64,000 nucleotides of DNA from Luteolibacter sp. Y139 (GCF_038066715.1 NZ_JBBUKT010000001.1:558001-622000), one strand, 5' to 3'. Positions 47,401 through 57,352 are shown, numbered from the stretch's first letter. Notes: generated from the letters alone by a model not told the origin. Numbers and translations are program-made.

Positions 47401-49006
47401 AAACGATGTCCTCGTGCGGCGTGTCATGCGTCCCATCATTCGGCAGGATCATCCAGCGCTTCTTCGCCGCGCCATCCGACCACAGTGGATTCGCCACGTC
47501 ATACGGGATCACCCCCTGCGCCGTCTGCAGCGTGGCCAGATTGGTGAAAACCCCGGTCTGGGAAAGCAGCGCTGGCGGCTCCACCGACACACCGGCAGTG
47601 GTGAGCTTCAGGATCGTCCCGCCGTCCTGATTCGTGCCGTTGAGGTTCATCATGTAGACCTCGCCCGTGGAGTCGGTGCAGAAGTTCGCGAGCCCGGCCT
47701 TGTTGCCCACGATGAATCCACCGCTCACCAATTCCTCGATGACCGGCGCGCCACCGCCCGAATCCAGCGTGGCACTCCACACCTCGCCGGTCAGGTGATC
47801 GCCATACAAAACCTTCCCGCCGAGCAGGCTGTTCCATTTCGCGCCGCGATAGCGCATGCCACCGATGATGCACCCGCCAACGTCCCGGCCGTAATCCACC
47901 AACGGCACCTGATCCACGCCAATCAACGGCACCGGCTTCGCCTTTGGTCCAGCCACCGTGCCTTCCTGATAGCCCCACTGCGCATTCGCGCCCGCAGCGG
48001 TCACGCGCGTCAGTTCCTCTCGCGTCCCCTGCCCTACATCGCCGACGTAGATGTCACCGGTCACCGCATCGTAGTGCATCGTGTGCGGACTGCGGAAACC
48101 GATCGCATAAAACTCTTCCAGCACGTTGCCCGGGTTCTGCCATGGGTTGTTGTTGGGAATCCCGTAGCCCTGTGTGCTGCTCTGCGGCCATCCCACCGGC
48201 TTGCCCCAGATCGGATCTTCGACCGGTTGGCGGGCGATCGCATGCGACTTCGCCGGGTCGTTGTTCACGTCGATGCGGAGAATCCCGCTCAACAGGCCTT
48301 GGTCGATGTGCTGGCTGGTGTTGTTGCTATCGATCCACTCGCTGCCATCGCCGACCACCGTGTAGAGAAAACCATCCGTTCCGAAGAAGATGCCGCCGCC
48401 ATTGTGCCAGCGGTGCGGATCATACTGGTTGATCAGCACCATCTCGCTCGCCGGATCGATCGTCCCGCTCCCCGGCAGCCACGTGAATCGCGACAGCCGC
48501 CAGTAGCTATGATCCGCATCCGCACCGGCCAGCGCCGGCTTGTGACTGTAGGTCACGTAGACGTAGTTCGCGTTCGGCGAACCCACTTGCCCGAACTGCG
48601 GATGGAACGCCAGACGGTAGAAGCCCTGGTCCTCGGAGGTCTGCGTCTTCGCCGATACATCCAGCACCTTCACCACCTGCTCCTGGGTCACCGCCGGATT
48701 GTTGGGAAATCGCCAGAGCTGTCCGTTTTTCCCCACCAGCAGGAACTCATTGGTGCCCGGGATCTCCGCCAGCCACATCGGATCGATGAACGTCAGGTTC
48801 GGGAAAGCGTTCTGACTCGTCCACCCGGTCGCCGATCCCGGCGCAGTCGCGGGAAAGACGCCATTGAAGTACGCGCCAACCGGCTGCGGCGCATCCAGTC
48901 CGCCAGCAAACACGGACGAAATGCATAATGCCAAGGCAAGGCAACGGGAGAGAAACCGGGGGGAGGATTGGGGGGATCCTCCCGCTCGGGGGGTGAGCGG
49001 GATCAT
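44414..49006 (-). CDS. Exported sorbosone-dehydrogenase-like / diheme cytochrome / discoidin protein (paralogue 2)
   Basis: The 1530-residue protein has the same domain order as its neighbour at 39644 and is clearly homologous throughout (shared GGLDAPQPVGAYFNG, LVGKNGQLWRF, MHYDAVTGDIYVGDVG). It has a signal peptide (to about 34), a sorbosone-dehydrogenase-like propeller and a diheme region with CLLCH (nt 47108-47122) and CSHCH (nt 46865-46879). Discoidin, Ig-like, CBM6-like and C-terminal-module domains (ADEDGDGIPKLLEFAFNLDP) follow. The two genes are head to tail, 171 bp apart, and probably arose by tandem duplication. It is divergent from the molybdenum-hydroxylase operon. The start is MIPLTPRAGG (49006), matching the paralogue's N terminus. 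Confidence 0.85.
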   Translation of the reverse strand: MIPLTPRAGGSPQSSPRFLSRCLALALCISSVFAGGLDAPQPVGAYFNGVFPATAPGSATGWTSQNAFPNLTFIDPMWLAEIPGTNEFLLVGKNGQLWRFPNNPAVTQEQVVKVLDVSAKTQTSEDQGFYRLAFHPQFGQVGSPNANYVYVTYSHKPALAGADADHSYWRLSRFTWLPGSGTIDPASEMVLINQYDPHRWHNGGGIFFGTDGFLYTVVGDGSEWIDSNNTSQHIDQGLLSGILRIDVNNDPAKSHAIARQPVEDPIWGKPVGWPQSSTQGYGIPNNNPWQNPGNVLEEFYAIGFRSPHTMHYDAVTGDIYVGDVGQGTREELTRVTAAGANAQWGYQEGTVAGPKAKPVPLIGVDQVPLVDYGRDVGGCIIGGMRYRGAKWNSLLGGKVLYGDHLTGEVWSATLDSGGGAPVIEELVSGGFIVGNKAGLANFCTDSTGEVYMMNLNGTNQDGGTILKLTTAGVSVEPPALLSQTGVFTNLATLQTAQGVIPYDVANPLWSDGAAKKRWMILPNDGTHDTPHEDIVFSEEGNWVFPAGTVFVKHFEIGTDENNPAAVKRLETRFLICTAGGGKYGVTYKWNAAGTDAVLLTSGVDETYNVALAGGGTETRTWSYPSRAQCLLCHNAASGQALGVRTHSLNRSFHYNLTGRDANQLETFNELGMFDQTLTAEDLANFIEARSLDDETAPLEHRVRSYLDSNCSHCHRPGGPVSYFDARLGTPLNVQGLINGMIQGHFSMGPDGRYLKPSDPELSALHVRLSNVGNGAAMPPLAKNVVDQKAVDLLQEYLESLTAEEFTLTPSPQARYIMLSAYSEVHGYDFTSVGEFSVLDGNGVPIPISEQSIAFVNSEELVDAYSPASRIIDGNIDSFWHTAWEGTGLGPLNPNYVGIDLGSVRSIGGFVYTPRQQPVGGPVTDQNGRIASYDVHYSNDMETWTQIDHGTWPNSNAAQRFDGLAGKRKARCHIGGPVGAVNGPFDVTIVFDMDVADFTAADVQVAGGTVTGLRGKGYYYVASISPIQPSVTVSVPADKANLGGLGSRASNSLGISYEDLVPPAAVLTGMPVQVSGAFLLHLSFGEPVTGFAAPDLVLTNATLNTIVPDGDEYVLNLTATAEGAVMVRVADGAVTDIAGNPSTGTAATTVNFTRLLARNANEYFYIGGGMQIVTSAGSPVGHYMVLPDGDYPNNQLLPVKTQHRAEYRFVVPYAGQWRLRGLVRPASSSSDSFWIEIDGNQAAGTVYQWDANPLGSAYVWDLVSNFGGADPVVLNLTAGQHTVTVYGRDDGTRLARLELESVRPFAALTGPTGGVDGPFQATLEFSESVTGLGIGDFAVSGATVTAVNGSGSSYTVSLTPLAPVMTISLAQNTVTSGTGAGNFASNSILVVGSSAYQQWAALHGLDGLAGTQLADEDGDGIPKLLEFAFNLDPTKAKVSIYNPALLPASGLPRMFLAPGPVLTLQYIRRKGDTGLTYTPQFGSSPGVFTNAIGVPLVESLDADWERVTIPDSGAPGATKRFGRVLVTLAAP

Positions 49007-49208
49007 GAATTGAAAATTAACAACTTCCGACGAACTGATCAACTCGGAATCCCGTCCTTACGCGATCGCGTTAGCGGTCAGTTACCCATTTCCAACGCTC
49101 CGCCAATCGGTTGTGAGCCTCCCGGCCACCCCAAAAAACGCTCCACCGATTCGCTGGAAAACTTCCCCTTCTGCTCCATCGTGCCGGATTCCCGAAAAAT
49201 TTCCCGCC

Positions 49209-49678
<470 letters not shown>

Positions 49679-49682
<4 letters not shown>

Positions 49683-51817
49683 ACACCACCTCTCTCGGTC
49701 GCCGCCGCTTCCTCGCCTCCACCGGCGGCCTCGTCCTCGGCTTCTTCGTCCCGCTGCCAAAGCGCGCAGCAGCCGCCGACTCCCCACCCGGCAAACCCGC
49801 CGCGCTCCCCGCGCCCAATGCCTTCCTCCGCATCGGCGCCGATGGCCGCGTCACCGTCCTCCTCGCCCACTCCGAAATGGGCCAGGGCATCTGGACCACC
49901 CTGCCCATGCTCATCGCCGAGGAACTCGACGCCGATTGGTCAAAGGTCTCCGCCGAGCACGCACCGGCCGCTCCCCAGTATGCTCACACCGCCTTCGGCA
50001 TGCAGATGACCGGCGGCTCAACGTCCACGCACTCCGAGTTCGATCGCTACCGGCAGGTCGGTGCCATGGCCAAGGCTATGCTCGTCCAAGCCGCCGCCAC
50101 CAAATTCAAAGTGAAGCCCGACGACTGCCGCACCGAAAACGGCTTCGTCATCTCCGGCGACAAACGCGCCTCTTACGGCGAACTCGCTCAGGACGCCGCC
50201 CGCCTTCCCCTTCCCGGAAACGTCACGTTGAAGGACCCCAAGGACTGGAAAATCATCGGCAAGGCAACCAAGCGCCTCGATTGCCCCGACAAGATCAACG
50301 GCACCGCCATCTTCGGCATCGATGTCCATTTCGAGGGCCTGCTCACCGCCGTCGTCGCCCGCCCACCCGGCTTCGGTGCCTCGGTGAAATCCTTCGACGC
50401 CACCGCCGCCAAAAAGATCCCCGGCGTCCGCGAGGTCGTGCAAGTCCCCAGCGGCATCGCCGTCGTGGCCGATCACTTCTGGGCCGCCAAGCTCGGCCGC
50501 GATGCGCTCAAGGTGGAGTGGAACCCCGGCCCACCACTCGATAGCGCCACCATCCTCGAGGAGTTCCGCAAGCTCGCCGCCACCGAAGGCGCCGTCGCCG
50601 CCCAGGCCGGTGACCTGCCCGCTGCGAAAGGCACCAGGACCATCGATGCCGAGTTCTTCGTCCCCTACCTCGCCCACGCGACCATGGAGCCGCTCAATGC
50701 GACGGCCCGCATCACCGGCGACAAGGTGGAAATCTGGGCCGGCACCCAGTTCCAAACCATGGATCAACAGCTCGCCGCCAAGGCCGCGGGCGTGGAGCCA
50801 TCGCAGGTCGAAGTCCACACCACCTTCCTCGGCGGCGGCTTCGGCCGTCGCGCCAATCCGACGTGCGACTTCGTCACCGATGCCGTCCACGTCGCCAAGG
50901 CCGTGAAGCAACCGGTCAAGGTCATGTGGACCCGCGAGGACGACATCCGCGGCGGCTACTACCGTCCGGCCTTCCTCCATCGCGCCTCGATCACGCTCGA
51001 TGAAAGCGGCATGCCCGTCGGCTGGAAGCACACCATCGTCGGCCAATCCATCCTCGCTGGAGGCCCCTTCGAAGCGGCGATGGTGAAGAACGGCATCGAT
51101 GCCACCTCGGTCGAAGGCGTCTCGGATTCGCCCTACCTCAAGTCCGTCCCGAATCACCGCGTCGATCTCCATTCGCCGAAGTATCCCATCACCGTCCTCT
51201 GGTGGCGTTCGGTCGGCCACAGCCACACCGGCTTCGTCATGGAAAGCCTCATCGACGAGCTCGCCCAAGCCGCCGGCAAGGATCCCGTCGAGTATCGCCG
51301 CGCCTTGCTAAAGGACCACCCACGCCACCTCGCCGCGCTCAATCTCGCCGCCGAAAAATCCGGTTGGGGCAAGCCCCTCCCCGAAGGCCACTTCCACGGC
51401 ATCGCCGTCCACGAAAGCTTCGGCAGTACCGTCGCCGAAGTCGCCGAGGTCTCCGTCTCCAAGGACGGCATCCCCAAGGTCCACAAGGTCACCTGCGCCA
51501 TCGACTGCGGCCTCGCCGTGAATCCCGATGGCGTGAAAGCCCAGATGGAATCCGGCATCATCTTCGGCCTCGGCGCGGTCCTTCACAGTGAGATCACCCT
51601 GGAGAAAGGCACCGTCAAACAACGCAACTTCCACGACTACCAGGTCGCCCGCATGCACGAGGGCCCCCTCATCGAAACCCACATCGTCCCCAGCACCGAA
51701 AAAATGGGCGGTGCCGGCGAATGCGGCGTCCCGCCCCTCGCCGCCGCCGTCTGCAACGCCATCGCCGCCGCCACCGGCAAGCGCGTCCGCGAATTACCCG
51801 TCCGCCAACTTGCTTAA
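49679..51817 (+). CDS. Molybdopterin-binding subunit (IorB-like) of a molybdenum hydroxylase
   Basis: The 712-residue large subunit of the xanthine dehydrogenase family, IorB branch, begins with a Tat signal ([16 protein letters not shown]). Molybdenum-binding segments follow: [43 protein letters not shown] (near residue 385) and [18 protein letters not shown] at the C terminus, where the catalytic-type Glu lies in the GGAGE motif. It hydroxylates an N-heteroaromatic or aldehyde-like substrate with water as oxygen source. The start is the GTG overlapping the small-subunit stop. No dedicated molybdenum-cofactor genes are adjacent. The Tat signal puts the complex in the periplasm. Confidence 0.93.
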
Positions 51818-51829
51818 CACCACGGTCCC

Positions 51830-52426
51830 ATGAATGCGAAATCCACCATTTCACTCCTCGGCGCGACCGCCGTGATTCTCGGCAGCTACACCTTCCACGC
51901 CTTCGGCCAGGACGAGGTCAAACCGAAGACCAAAGACCCCGCCGTCTCCAAAGCCGCCTTCCGCGAAGTCTACAAGGTCCTCATGCACCCGCGCTGCATG
52001 AACTGCCACCCCGCCGGCAAAGCCCCGCTCCAAGGCGACGACAGCCACCCGCACGCCATGAACGTCACCGCCGGGCCCGAAGGCAAAGGCATCTACGCTC
52101 TCAAATGCGCCAACTGCCACCAGCAAGCCAACCTCCCCGGCAACAACATGCCCCCCGGCAATCCCAACTGGCACCTCCCCCCGCGCAACATGCCCATGGT
52201 CTTCGAAGGCAAGTCCCCCACCGAGCTCGCCACCCAACTCAAGGACCCCAAGAAGAACGGCGGCAAAGACCTCGAGCAACTCTTCCACCACGTCAACGAG
52301 GACAAGCTCGTCCTCTGGGGCTGGAACCCCGGCGACGGCCGCACCCTTCCCCCTCTCACCCACGAGGAATTCACCAAGCAATTCCGCCTCTGGCTCGACC
52401 ACGGCGCCGAGGTTCCGGATGCATGA
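51830..52426 (+). CDS. Periplasmic diheme c-type cytochrome of the hydroxylase operon
   Basis: The 198-residue exported protein has an N-terminal signal/anchor helix (about 5-22) and two heme-c motifs, CMNCH at 56-60 and CANCH at 93-97. Nearby Met and His residues (MPMVF) could supply axial ligands. This pattern is typical of the 'isoquinoline 1-oxidoreductase subunit' cytochrome that follows iorAB in many genomes. It starts 12 bp after the molybdenum-subunit gene, so it belongs to the operon. It presumably takes electrons from the iron-sulfur subunit and hands them to the respiratory chain. Confidence 0.9.
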   Translation: MNAKSTISLLGATAVILGSYTFHAFGQDEVKPKTKDPAVSKAAFREVYKVLMHPRCMNCHPAGKAPLQGDDSHPHAMNVTAGPEGKGIYALKCANCHQQANLPGNNMPPGNPNWHLPPRNMPMVFEGKSPTELATQLKDPKKNGGKDLEQLFHHVNEDKLVLWGWNPGDGRTLPPLTHEEFTKQFRLWLDHGAEVPDA

Positions 52427-52469
52427 CATTGCCTCGATCATCACCGGTTGTTAGGGTGGCGTTGAACTC

Positions 52470-53024
52470 ATGGAGTCCACCCTTCCCGCGCAAATCGAAA
52501 GCGATCGCCTGATCATCCGCGTCGCGCGACCGGGTGACGGCGCGGTGTTCCACGAGGCAATCACCGAGTCGTTGGCGCAACTCGCCCCATGGCTCGGCTG
52601 GGTAACACCGCCACCCACGCCCGAAGACTCGGAAAACTCCTGCCGCCGCGCTCACGAGAGATTCCTGCGCAACGAAGACCTGATGGCTTTCTTCTTCCTC
52701 AAGGACGGCCGCACACTCGTCGGAGGCAGCGGACTCCACGATGCGAATTGGGATCTCCGCCACTTCGAAGTTGGTTACTGGGGACGCAGTAGTTTCTCCG
52801 GAAAGGGACTGATCACGGAAGGTGTCCGTGCCTTGGCCGATCATGCCCTGCATCTATTGGGAGCAACCCGGGTCTTCCTCACCACTGACACTCTCAATGT
52901 CCAAAGCTGGAAACTCGCGGAGCGAGCTGGCTTCGAACTCGAAGGCATCCTCCGCAACGACCGGCGCAATCTCTCCGGCGGCTTGCGGGACACACGGGTC
53001 TATTCAAGGATTCGCCGCCCGTGA
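52470..53024 (+). CDS. GNAT-family N-acetyltransferase (RimJ/RimL type)
   Basis: The 184-residue enzyme transfers acetyl from acetyl-CoA to an amine. RimJ/RimL-type features are visible: ESDRLIIRVARPGDGAVFHEAI, then GGSGLHDANWDLRHFEVGYW, the acetyl-CoA-binding segment GRSSFSGKGLITEGVRAL and the tail TDTLNVQSWKLAERAGFELEG. The last of these is very characteristic of ribosomal-protein alanine acetyltransferases. The real substrate could also be a small amine or antibiotic. It is coupled to the next gene by a 4-bp GTGA overlap. Between it and the cytochrome gene there are only 43 bp, but the functions are unrelated. Confidence 0.9.
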   Translation: MESTLPAQIESDRLIIRVARPGDGAVFHEAITESLAQLAPWLGWVTPPPTPEDSENSCRRAHERFLRNEDLMAFFFLKDGRTLVGGSGLHDANWDLRHFEVGYWGRSSFSGKGLITEGVRALADHALHLLGATRVFLTTDTLNVQSWKLAERAGFELEGILRNDRRNLSGGLRDTRVYSRIRRP

Positions 53025-53740
53025 GCACCACTCCTCCGCACGACCTGAATCCACTCGGCCAGCCCGTCGGCTTTCCCGTCACCGGCTGGACCCCGCCACC
53101 GCCTCCTTCATCCGATCCGATGGAAGGCCGCTTCTGCCGCTTGGAGAAGCTGGATGCAAACCGTCACGCAGCATCACTCTACGCCGCCAACTCACACGAT
53201 TCAGAAGGGCGGATGTGGACCTACCTCGGCTACGGCCCCTTCGAATCGGAAGACTCCTACCGCACCTGGGTCGATGAAGTGAGCCAGAAGAGCGATCCCC
53301 TCTTCTTCGCCATCGTCGACCGGCAAAGCGGCCAAGCCATCGGCGTCGCCAGCTACCTCCGGATCGACCCTCGCGCCGGCTCCATCGAAGTCGGTCACAT
53401 CGCCTACTCGCCTCTGCTTCAAGGCACCACCATCGCAACCGAAGCGATGTTCCTCATGATGCAACGTGCCTTCGACCTCGGCTATCGTCGCTACGAATGG
53501 AAGTGCGACACCCTCAATGCCCCCTCACGCGCAGCAGCCCTGCGCCTCGGCTTCACCTTCGAAGGCATCTTCCGCCAAGCCATCATCGTCAAAGGCCGCA
53601 ACCGCGACACCGCCTGGTTCTCCATCACCGACCAGGAATGGCCATCACACCGCGAAGCCTTCCACCGCTGGCTCGATCCCGCCAATTTCGACGAGCGAGG
53701 AAAGCAGTTCACAAAGCTCTCCGCCAGCGCTTCGACTTGA
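53021..53740 (+). CDS. GNAT-family N-acetyltransferase, second of a coupled pair
   Basis: The 239-residue enzyme starts with GTG overlapping the stop of the upstream GNAT gene, implying coupled translation. The fold is the same RimJ-like class but from a distinct branch: ARAGSIEVGHIAYSPLLQGT followed by ATEAMFLMMQRAFDLGYRRYEWKCDTLN and RAAALRLGFTFEGIFRQ. The N-terminal part (PLGQPVGFPVTGWTPPPPP) is a Pro-rich lead typical of this branch. The substrate is unknown. The pair may act on the same or related targets, but the sequence gives no further clue. It is convergent with the exported-protein gene at 53751, with only 10 bp between the stops. Confidence 0.9.
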   Translation: MSTTPPHDLNPLGQPVGFPVTGWTPPPPPSSDPMEGRFCRLEKLDANRHAASLYAANSHDSEGRMWTYLGYGPFESEDSYRTWVDEVSQKSDPLFFAIVDRQSGQAIGVASYLRIDPRAGSIEVGHIAYSPLLQGTTIATEAMFLMMQRAFDLGYRRYEWKCDTLNAPSRAAALRLGFTFEGIFRQAIIVKGRNRDTAWFSITDQEWPSHREAFHRWLDPANFDERGKQFTKLSASAST

Positions 53741-53750
53741 ATGCGAGTCT

Positions 53751-55211
53751 TCACGGCGCAGGGAGATAGCGCACTTCTTCGACCCAATAGAAGCGCCGCC
53801 GCGCATCACTTCCCACATCGTCAAAACTAAATCGCAGAGGCGTCCCATCTCCCGCCTTGGACTCCACCACAAACGACTGCTTGAGATCGTCGCTTCGATG
53901 GAAGTGGTAGAAACAATTGGGCCGTCCCGAAACGCCGAACGACCCTCGTGCGCCGGGTCCCGACTCGAAGGTATTTTCCAACGTTTTCTGAGAGGCGGGA
54001 ACAAGTGAGGAGAAATCTCCAATATAGATGCCCGAGCGACCACCTTGGAATGTTGCGTGAAAGGCAAACCGGTCACCATCCAAGGCATTGCGATCAATCA
54101 TCACATCCGACAACACGCCGTCTTCCAGCTCGTTCCCAACGCTGAGCAAGCGCCGGAGCACTCCATCCCGATAAAGAATGATCGATCGCTTGCCATCTAT
54201 CCCGCCCAGCAGCAGAAACGAGTTCCCATCGAGGCTATGGCGGTCGGCCTCAGTATCGGAAAACGCGTTCAAAAGCCCTCCATCAGGGAGAGTGTAACCT
54301 TGACGCGCGACGACAAACCAGCGCCCTCCTGACCACCCATAGATACCGGAATAGAAGTTACCAGCGTGATAATGCCACGCCTGAACCAGAAGCCGACGCC
54401 CATCGCCGTGAATGGCATCTACTCCTAAAATCGCCCCAGTGGGAAAAAGCGTATTGTACCCGGCCTCCAAGCTTTGAACCACGCCGAGATGTTGGCGGCG
54501 AAAGCGCGGCGGGTTGCTGCCATAGTGAAACGCAAATCCTTCCGCGTACACCGACCAATCGTAGGTAATCGGAACATTCTGCGGGCTCAAGCCTCCCGTC
54601 GCGTTGAGAAGCTTGAGCCCGTTGCTATCACAAGCAATCAACCACCCCCGGCCTCCCGAGTCAGCGAGAAGACGTGCCACCCGGCCGTCGTCGGTCAATC
54701 TAGCTTCGTTCCCGCTTGGCCACTCCAGGTTCTGGCCAGCCAGCGCATCGACGCCCGCATCAGAAATGAGAAGACTCAGGGTCCCTTGGGAGTATTGAAT
54801 GACACCCGGAGACGAGGCTTGGGCGCCCGATATTTCAGTCTCCCACCATACGTTGCCATTTCGGATTAGCGGATGGGACATGCTGGTCACTGACATCGAC
54901 ACCTTTCCCTGTCCGTTCGGCAATTCAGTTTCGCCGCTGGTGGCGATCCGGCGCAGCGTCCCGCCAAGTTCTGCATTCAAAGAAAAGCGTTTGTACGCGC
55001 GCTCAAAAGAGAGAAAGGCCACGTCGGTTCCCGACAACGCAGGATTGAAGAATCCGCCGATCACATCAATCTGCCCAGGCAGCACCCCGTTAGAATCGAT
55101 TACCTTGCGAAAGGTAATTCCCGCCGGCGGAGGAGCAGCCGCTGCAGCAGCCAACGTAACGCCCCATACTGTTAGGAGAAAGCGCAGGTCAGAACGTGAA
55201 TCCAATCTCAT
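53751..55211 (-). CDS. Exported hypothetical protein with beta-propeller-like repeats
   Basis: The 486-residue protein starts at MRLDSRSDLRFLLTVWG, a signal peptide (cleavage near AAAAA). The mature part consists of repeated strands (LSFERAYKRFSLNAELGG, NSFLLLGGIDGKRSIILYRDG, DGDRFAFHATFQGGRSGIYIG), like proteins that report 'no valid data' style propellers in Planctomycetota and Verrucomicrobiota. The C-terminal part (FYHFHRSDDLKQSF ... RRRFYWVEEVRYL) is a divergent version of the domain that ends other exported proteins here. No catalytic residues can be assigned. It starts 29 bp downstream of the recQ stop on the same strand, so read-through from recQ is possible. Confidence 0.7.
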   Translation of the reverse strand: MRLDSRSDLRFLLTVWGVTLAAAAAAPPPAGITFRKVIDSNGVLPGQIDVIGGFFNPALSGTDVAFLSFERAYKRFSLNAELGGTLRRIATSGETELPNGQGKVSMSVTSMSHPLIRNGNVWWETEISGAQASSPGVIQYSQGTLSLLISDAGVDALAGQNLEWPSGNEARLTDDGRVARLLADSGGRGWLIACDSNGLKLLNATGGLSPQNVPITYDWSVYAEGFAFHYGSNPPRFRRQHLGVVQSLEAGYNTLFPTGAILGVDAIHGDGRRLLVQAWHYHAGNFYSGIYGWSGGRWFVVARQGYTLPDGGLLNAFSDTEADRHSLDGNSFLLLGGIDGKRSIILYRDGVLRRLLSVGNELEDGVLSDVMIDRNALDGDRFAFHATFQGGRSGIYIGDFSSLVPASQKTLENTFESGPGARGSFGVSGRPNCFYHFHRSDDLKQSFVVESKAGDGTPLRFSFDDVGSDARRRFYWVEEVRYLPAP

Positions 55212-55240
55212 AAGTACAATCCTCGCACTTGCAAAACATC

Positions 55241-57352
55241 TCACTGCCACTCCCTCAATACCTCCAAGAACACCGGCAAATAGCGCTGCGCCTTCGACTC
55301 GCCGATCCCGGGAACCGCCATCCCCTCCTGCGTGGTCTTAGGCCGGTAGCGGCACAGCGCTTCCAGCGTCTTGTTGCTGAAGATGACATACGGCGGCACG
55401 CTCTCGCGCTTGGCGATCCCCGCGCGCAGATCGCGGAGTGCCGCAAAGAGTTTCCCGTCAAAGCCCTGATCTGACAGCGACTCGACATGACCCGAGGAAG
55501 CCGACGGTGGCGGCCAGGCGAGGCGATACTTCGCCGCGCCACGCATCACTTTCTCTCCAAGCTCGGTAAGCGTGAGCAGCGGGTATTCGCCGCTATCCAC
55601 CCGCACCAATCCCACATCGCCCATCGCCCGGAACAGCGCATTGAGATAGCCCGTGCCCTGCGTCTTCAGCATCCCGTAGGTGCTCAGCTGATCGAGACCT
55701 CCCGAAAGAATCTCCTGCGAGCGACTGCCGCACAGCATCTGCACGATCTTGCCGCGCCCGAACTTCCCTTCCCAGCCATGCGCTGACTTCCGCGACATGC
55801 GGGCGACGCCGCTGAGGGCCTTCCTGACGATCAGTTCCTCCTCGGCATCGGGAGCACGCCGTTCGTGGCTTTCCTCGCTGCGGCAGATGTCGCAGGTCCC
55901 ACAAGGCTCGGCATCCTCCTCGCCGAAGTAGGCGAGGATCCACTGCTGGCGGCAGACGCGCGAATAGCAGAGCTCCACCATCGACTTCAGCTTGTCCCGG
56001 TCACGCCGATCCTTCTCCTCCAGCGCCTCTTCATCGATCTCCAGCGCCCGCGCGAACACATCCGGCTTCTTCAGCCGCGTCCCGCGCATCCGTTTCCCGG
56101 GCACATCGAAGCGCTCGATGTAACCCGCACGGGCAAGCGTAGCGAGCACGCTGCTAACCGACATCGAATTCCCAACCCCGGCACCTTCAGCGATGTCCTC
56201 GATGCTACGATGAATCTCGTACTCCTTGTCAGCGCTGTTGAGCAGATACTGATAGACCTCCCGGATCGTCTGCGCGCTGGGATTCGCGCCATCGATGAAA
56301 AACTCCTGCGTCCGCGTGTCGGCGTAGTTGAAAAGCAGCTCGCAGGAAGCCGCCTCGCCATCACGACCCGCACGCCCCGCTTCCTGATAGTAGGCCTCCA
56401 CGCTGCCGGGCACCTCGAAGTGAATCACGAAGCGCACATCGGAACGGTCGATGCCCATGCCGAAGGCATTCGTCGCCACCGCCACATCCGCCTTCTTCGC
56501 GAGGAAGATGTTCTGCGCGTCGCTCCGCTCGGCATCACTCATGCCACCATGGTAGGCCACCGACTTGAGCCGCCACGAAGCCAGCACCTCGGCCACCTCC
56601 TCCACTTTCTTTCGCGTCGCGCAATAGATGATGCCCGTCTTGTGCGCACCGATGATATCGCGGATGCGGTCGTACTTCTGCTGCTTCTTCTCAACCGCCG
56701 TGATCGCCAGCGAAAGGTTCGGCCGCGAGAAACCACTGACCACCTCGAAGGGCTCGCGCAGCTTCAGCACCTCCAGAATATCGGCTCTAACAACCGGCGT
56801 CGCAGTCGCCGTCAGCGCCACGCACTGCGGCCGCCCGATCTTGTCGAGCGCCTTGCCCAGCCGCATGTAGTCCGGCCGGAAATCATGTCCCCACTGGCTG
56901 AGGCAGTGCGCCTCATCCACCGCGAATAGCGAAACCTCCACGCCCTTCAACGCGCTCAGGAAAGACTCTGCGCGGAACCTCTCCGGCGCCACATAGACCA
57001 GCTTCCACTTCCCCGTCCTCATCCCGTCCAGACGCTCCTTCTGTTCCTCCCACGGCACCGTGGAATTGATCAGCGTCGCCGGGATGTCCTTTGCCACCAA
57101 GGCATCCACCTGATCCTTCATCAGCGCGATCAACGGCGAAACCACCAGCGTCACCCCTTCGAAGCACAGCGCCGGCAACTGGTAGCATAGCGACTTCCCC
57201 CCACCCGTCGGCATCACCACCAGGCCATCCCGCCCCGAGGTGATCTGCTCGATCACCCGGTCCTGCCCATCGAGAAAGCCCCCATGCCCGAAATGCTTCT
57301 TCAGCGCCTCAAGCGGTGTCTGGACGAGAACTTTAGCGGGCACAGCAGGCAC
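55241..57352 (-). CDS. ATP-dependent DNA helicase RecQ
   Basis: The 703-residue RecQ-family 3'-5' helicase is complete. The helicase core has Walker A (MPTGGGKSLCYQLP), DEAH box in VDEAHCLSQWGHDFRPDY, LTATATP (motif III) and the SF2 C-terminal QEAGRAGRDGE (motif VI). An RQC domain with its zinc cysteines (SRVCRQQWILAYFG, EPCGTCDIC) and a winged helix follow. A C-terminal HRDC domain has VPPYVIFSNKTLEALC and MAVPGIGESKAQRYLPVFL. The length is slightly above E. coli RecQ (609). It participates in recombination and stalled-fork repair. The gene is in the same direction as the dNTPase gene upstream, with a small membrane ORF between, and the exported-protein gene downstream. Confidence 0.96.
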   Translation of the reverse strand: MPAVPAKVLVQTPLEALKKHFGHGGFLDGQDRVIEQITSGRDGLVVMPTGGGKSLCYQLPALCFEGVTLVVSPLIALMKDQVDALVAKDIPATLINSTVPWEEQKERLDGMRTGKWKLVYVAPERFRAESFLSALKGVEVSLFAVDEAHCLSQWGHDFRPDYMRLGKALDKIGRPQCVALTATATPVVRADILEVLKLREPFEVVSGFSRPNLSLAITAVEKKQQKYDRIRDIIGAHKTGIIYCATRKKVEEVAEVLASWRLKSVAYHGGMSDAERSDAQNIFLAKKADVAVATNAFGMGIDRSDVRFVIHFEVPGSVEAYYQEAGRAGRDGEAASCELLFNYADTRTQEFFIDGANPSAQTIREVYQYLLNSADKEYEIHRSIEDIAEGAGVGNSMSVSSVLATLARAGYIERFDVPGKRMRGTRLKKPDVFARALEIDEEALEEKDRRDRDKLKSMVELCYSRVCRQQWILAYFGEEDAEPCGTCDICRSEESHERRAPDAEEELIVRKALSGVARMSRKSAHGWEGKFGRGKIVQMLCGSRSQEILSGGLDQLSTYGMLKTQGTGYLNALFRAMGDVGLVRVDSGEYPLLTLTELGEKVMRGAAKYRLAWPPPSASSGHVESLSDQGFDGKLFAALRDLRAGIAKRESVPPYVIFSNKTLEALCRYRPKTTQEGMAVPGIGESKAQRYLPVFLEVLREWQ

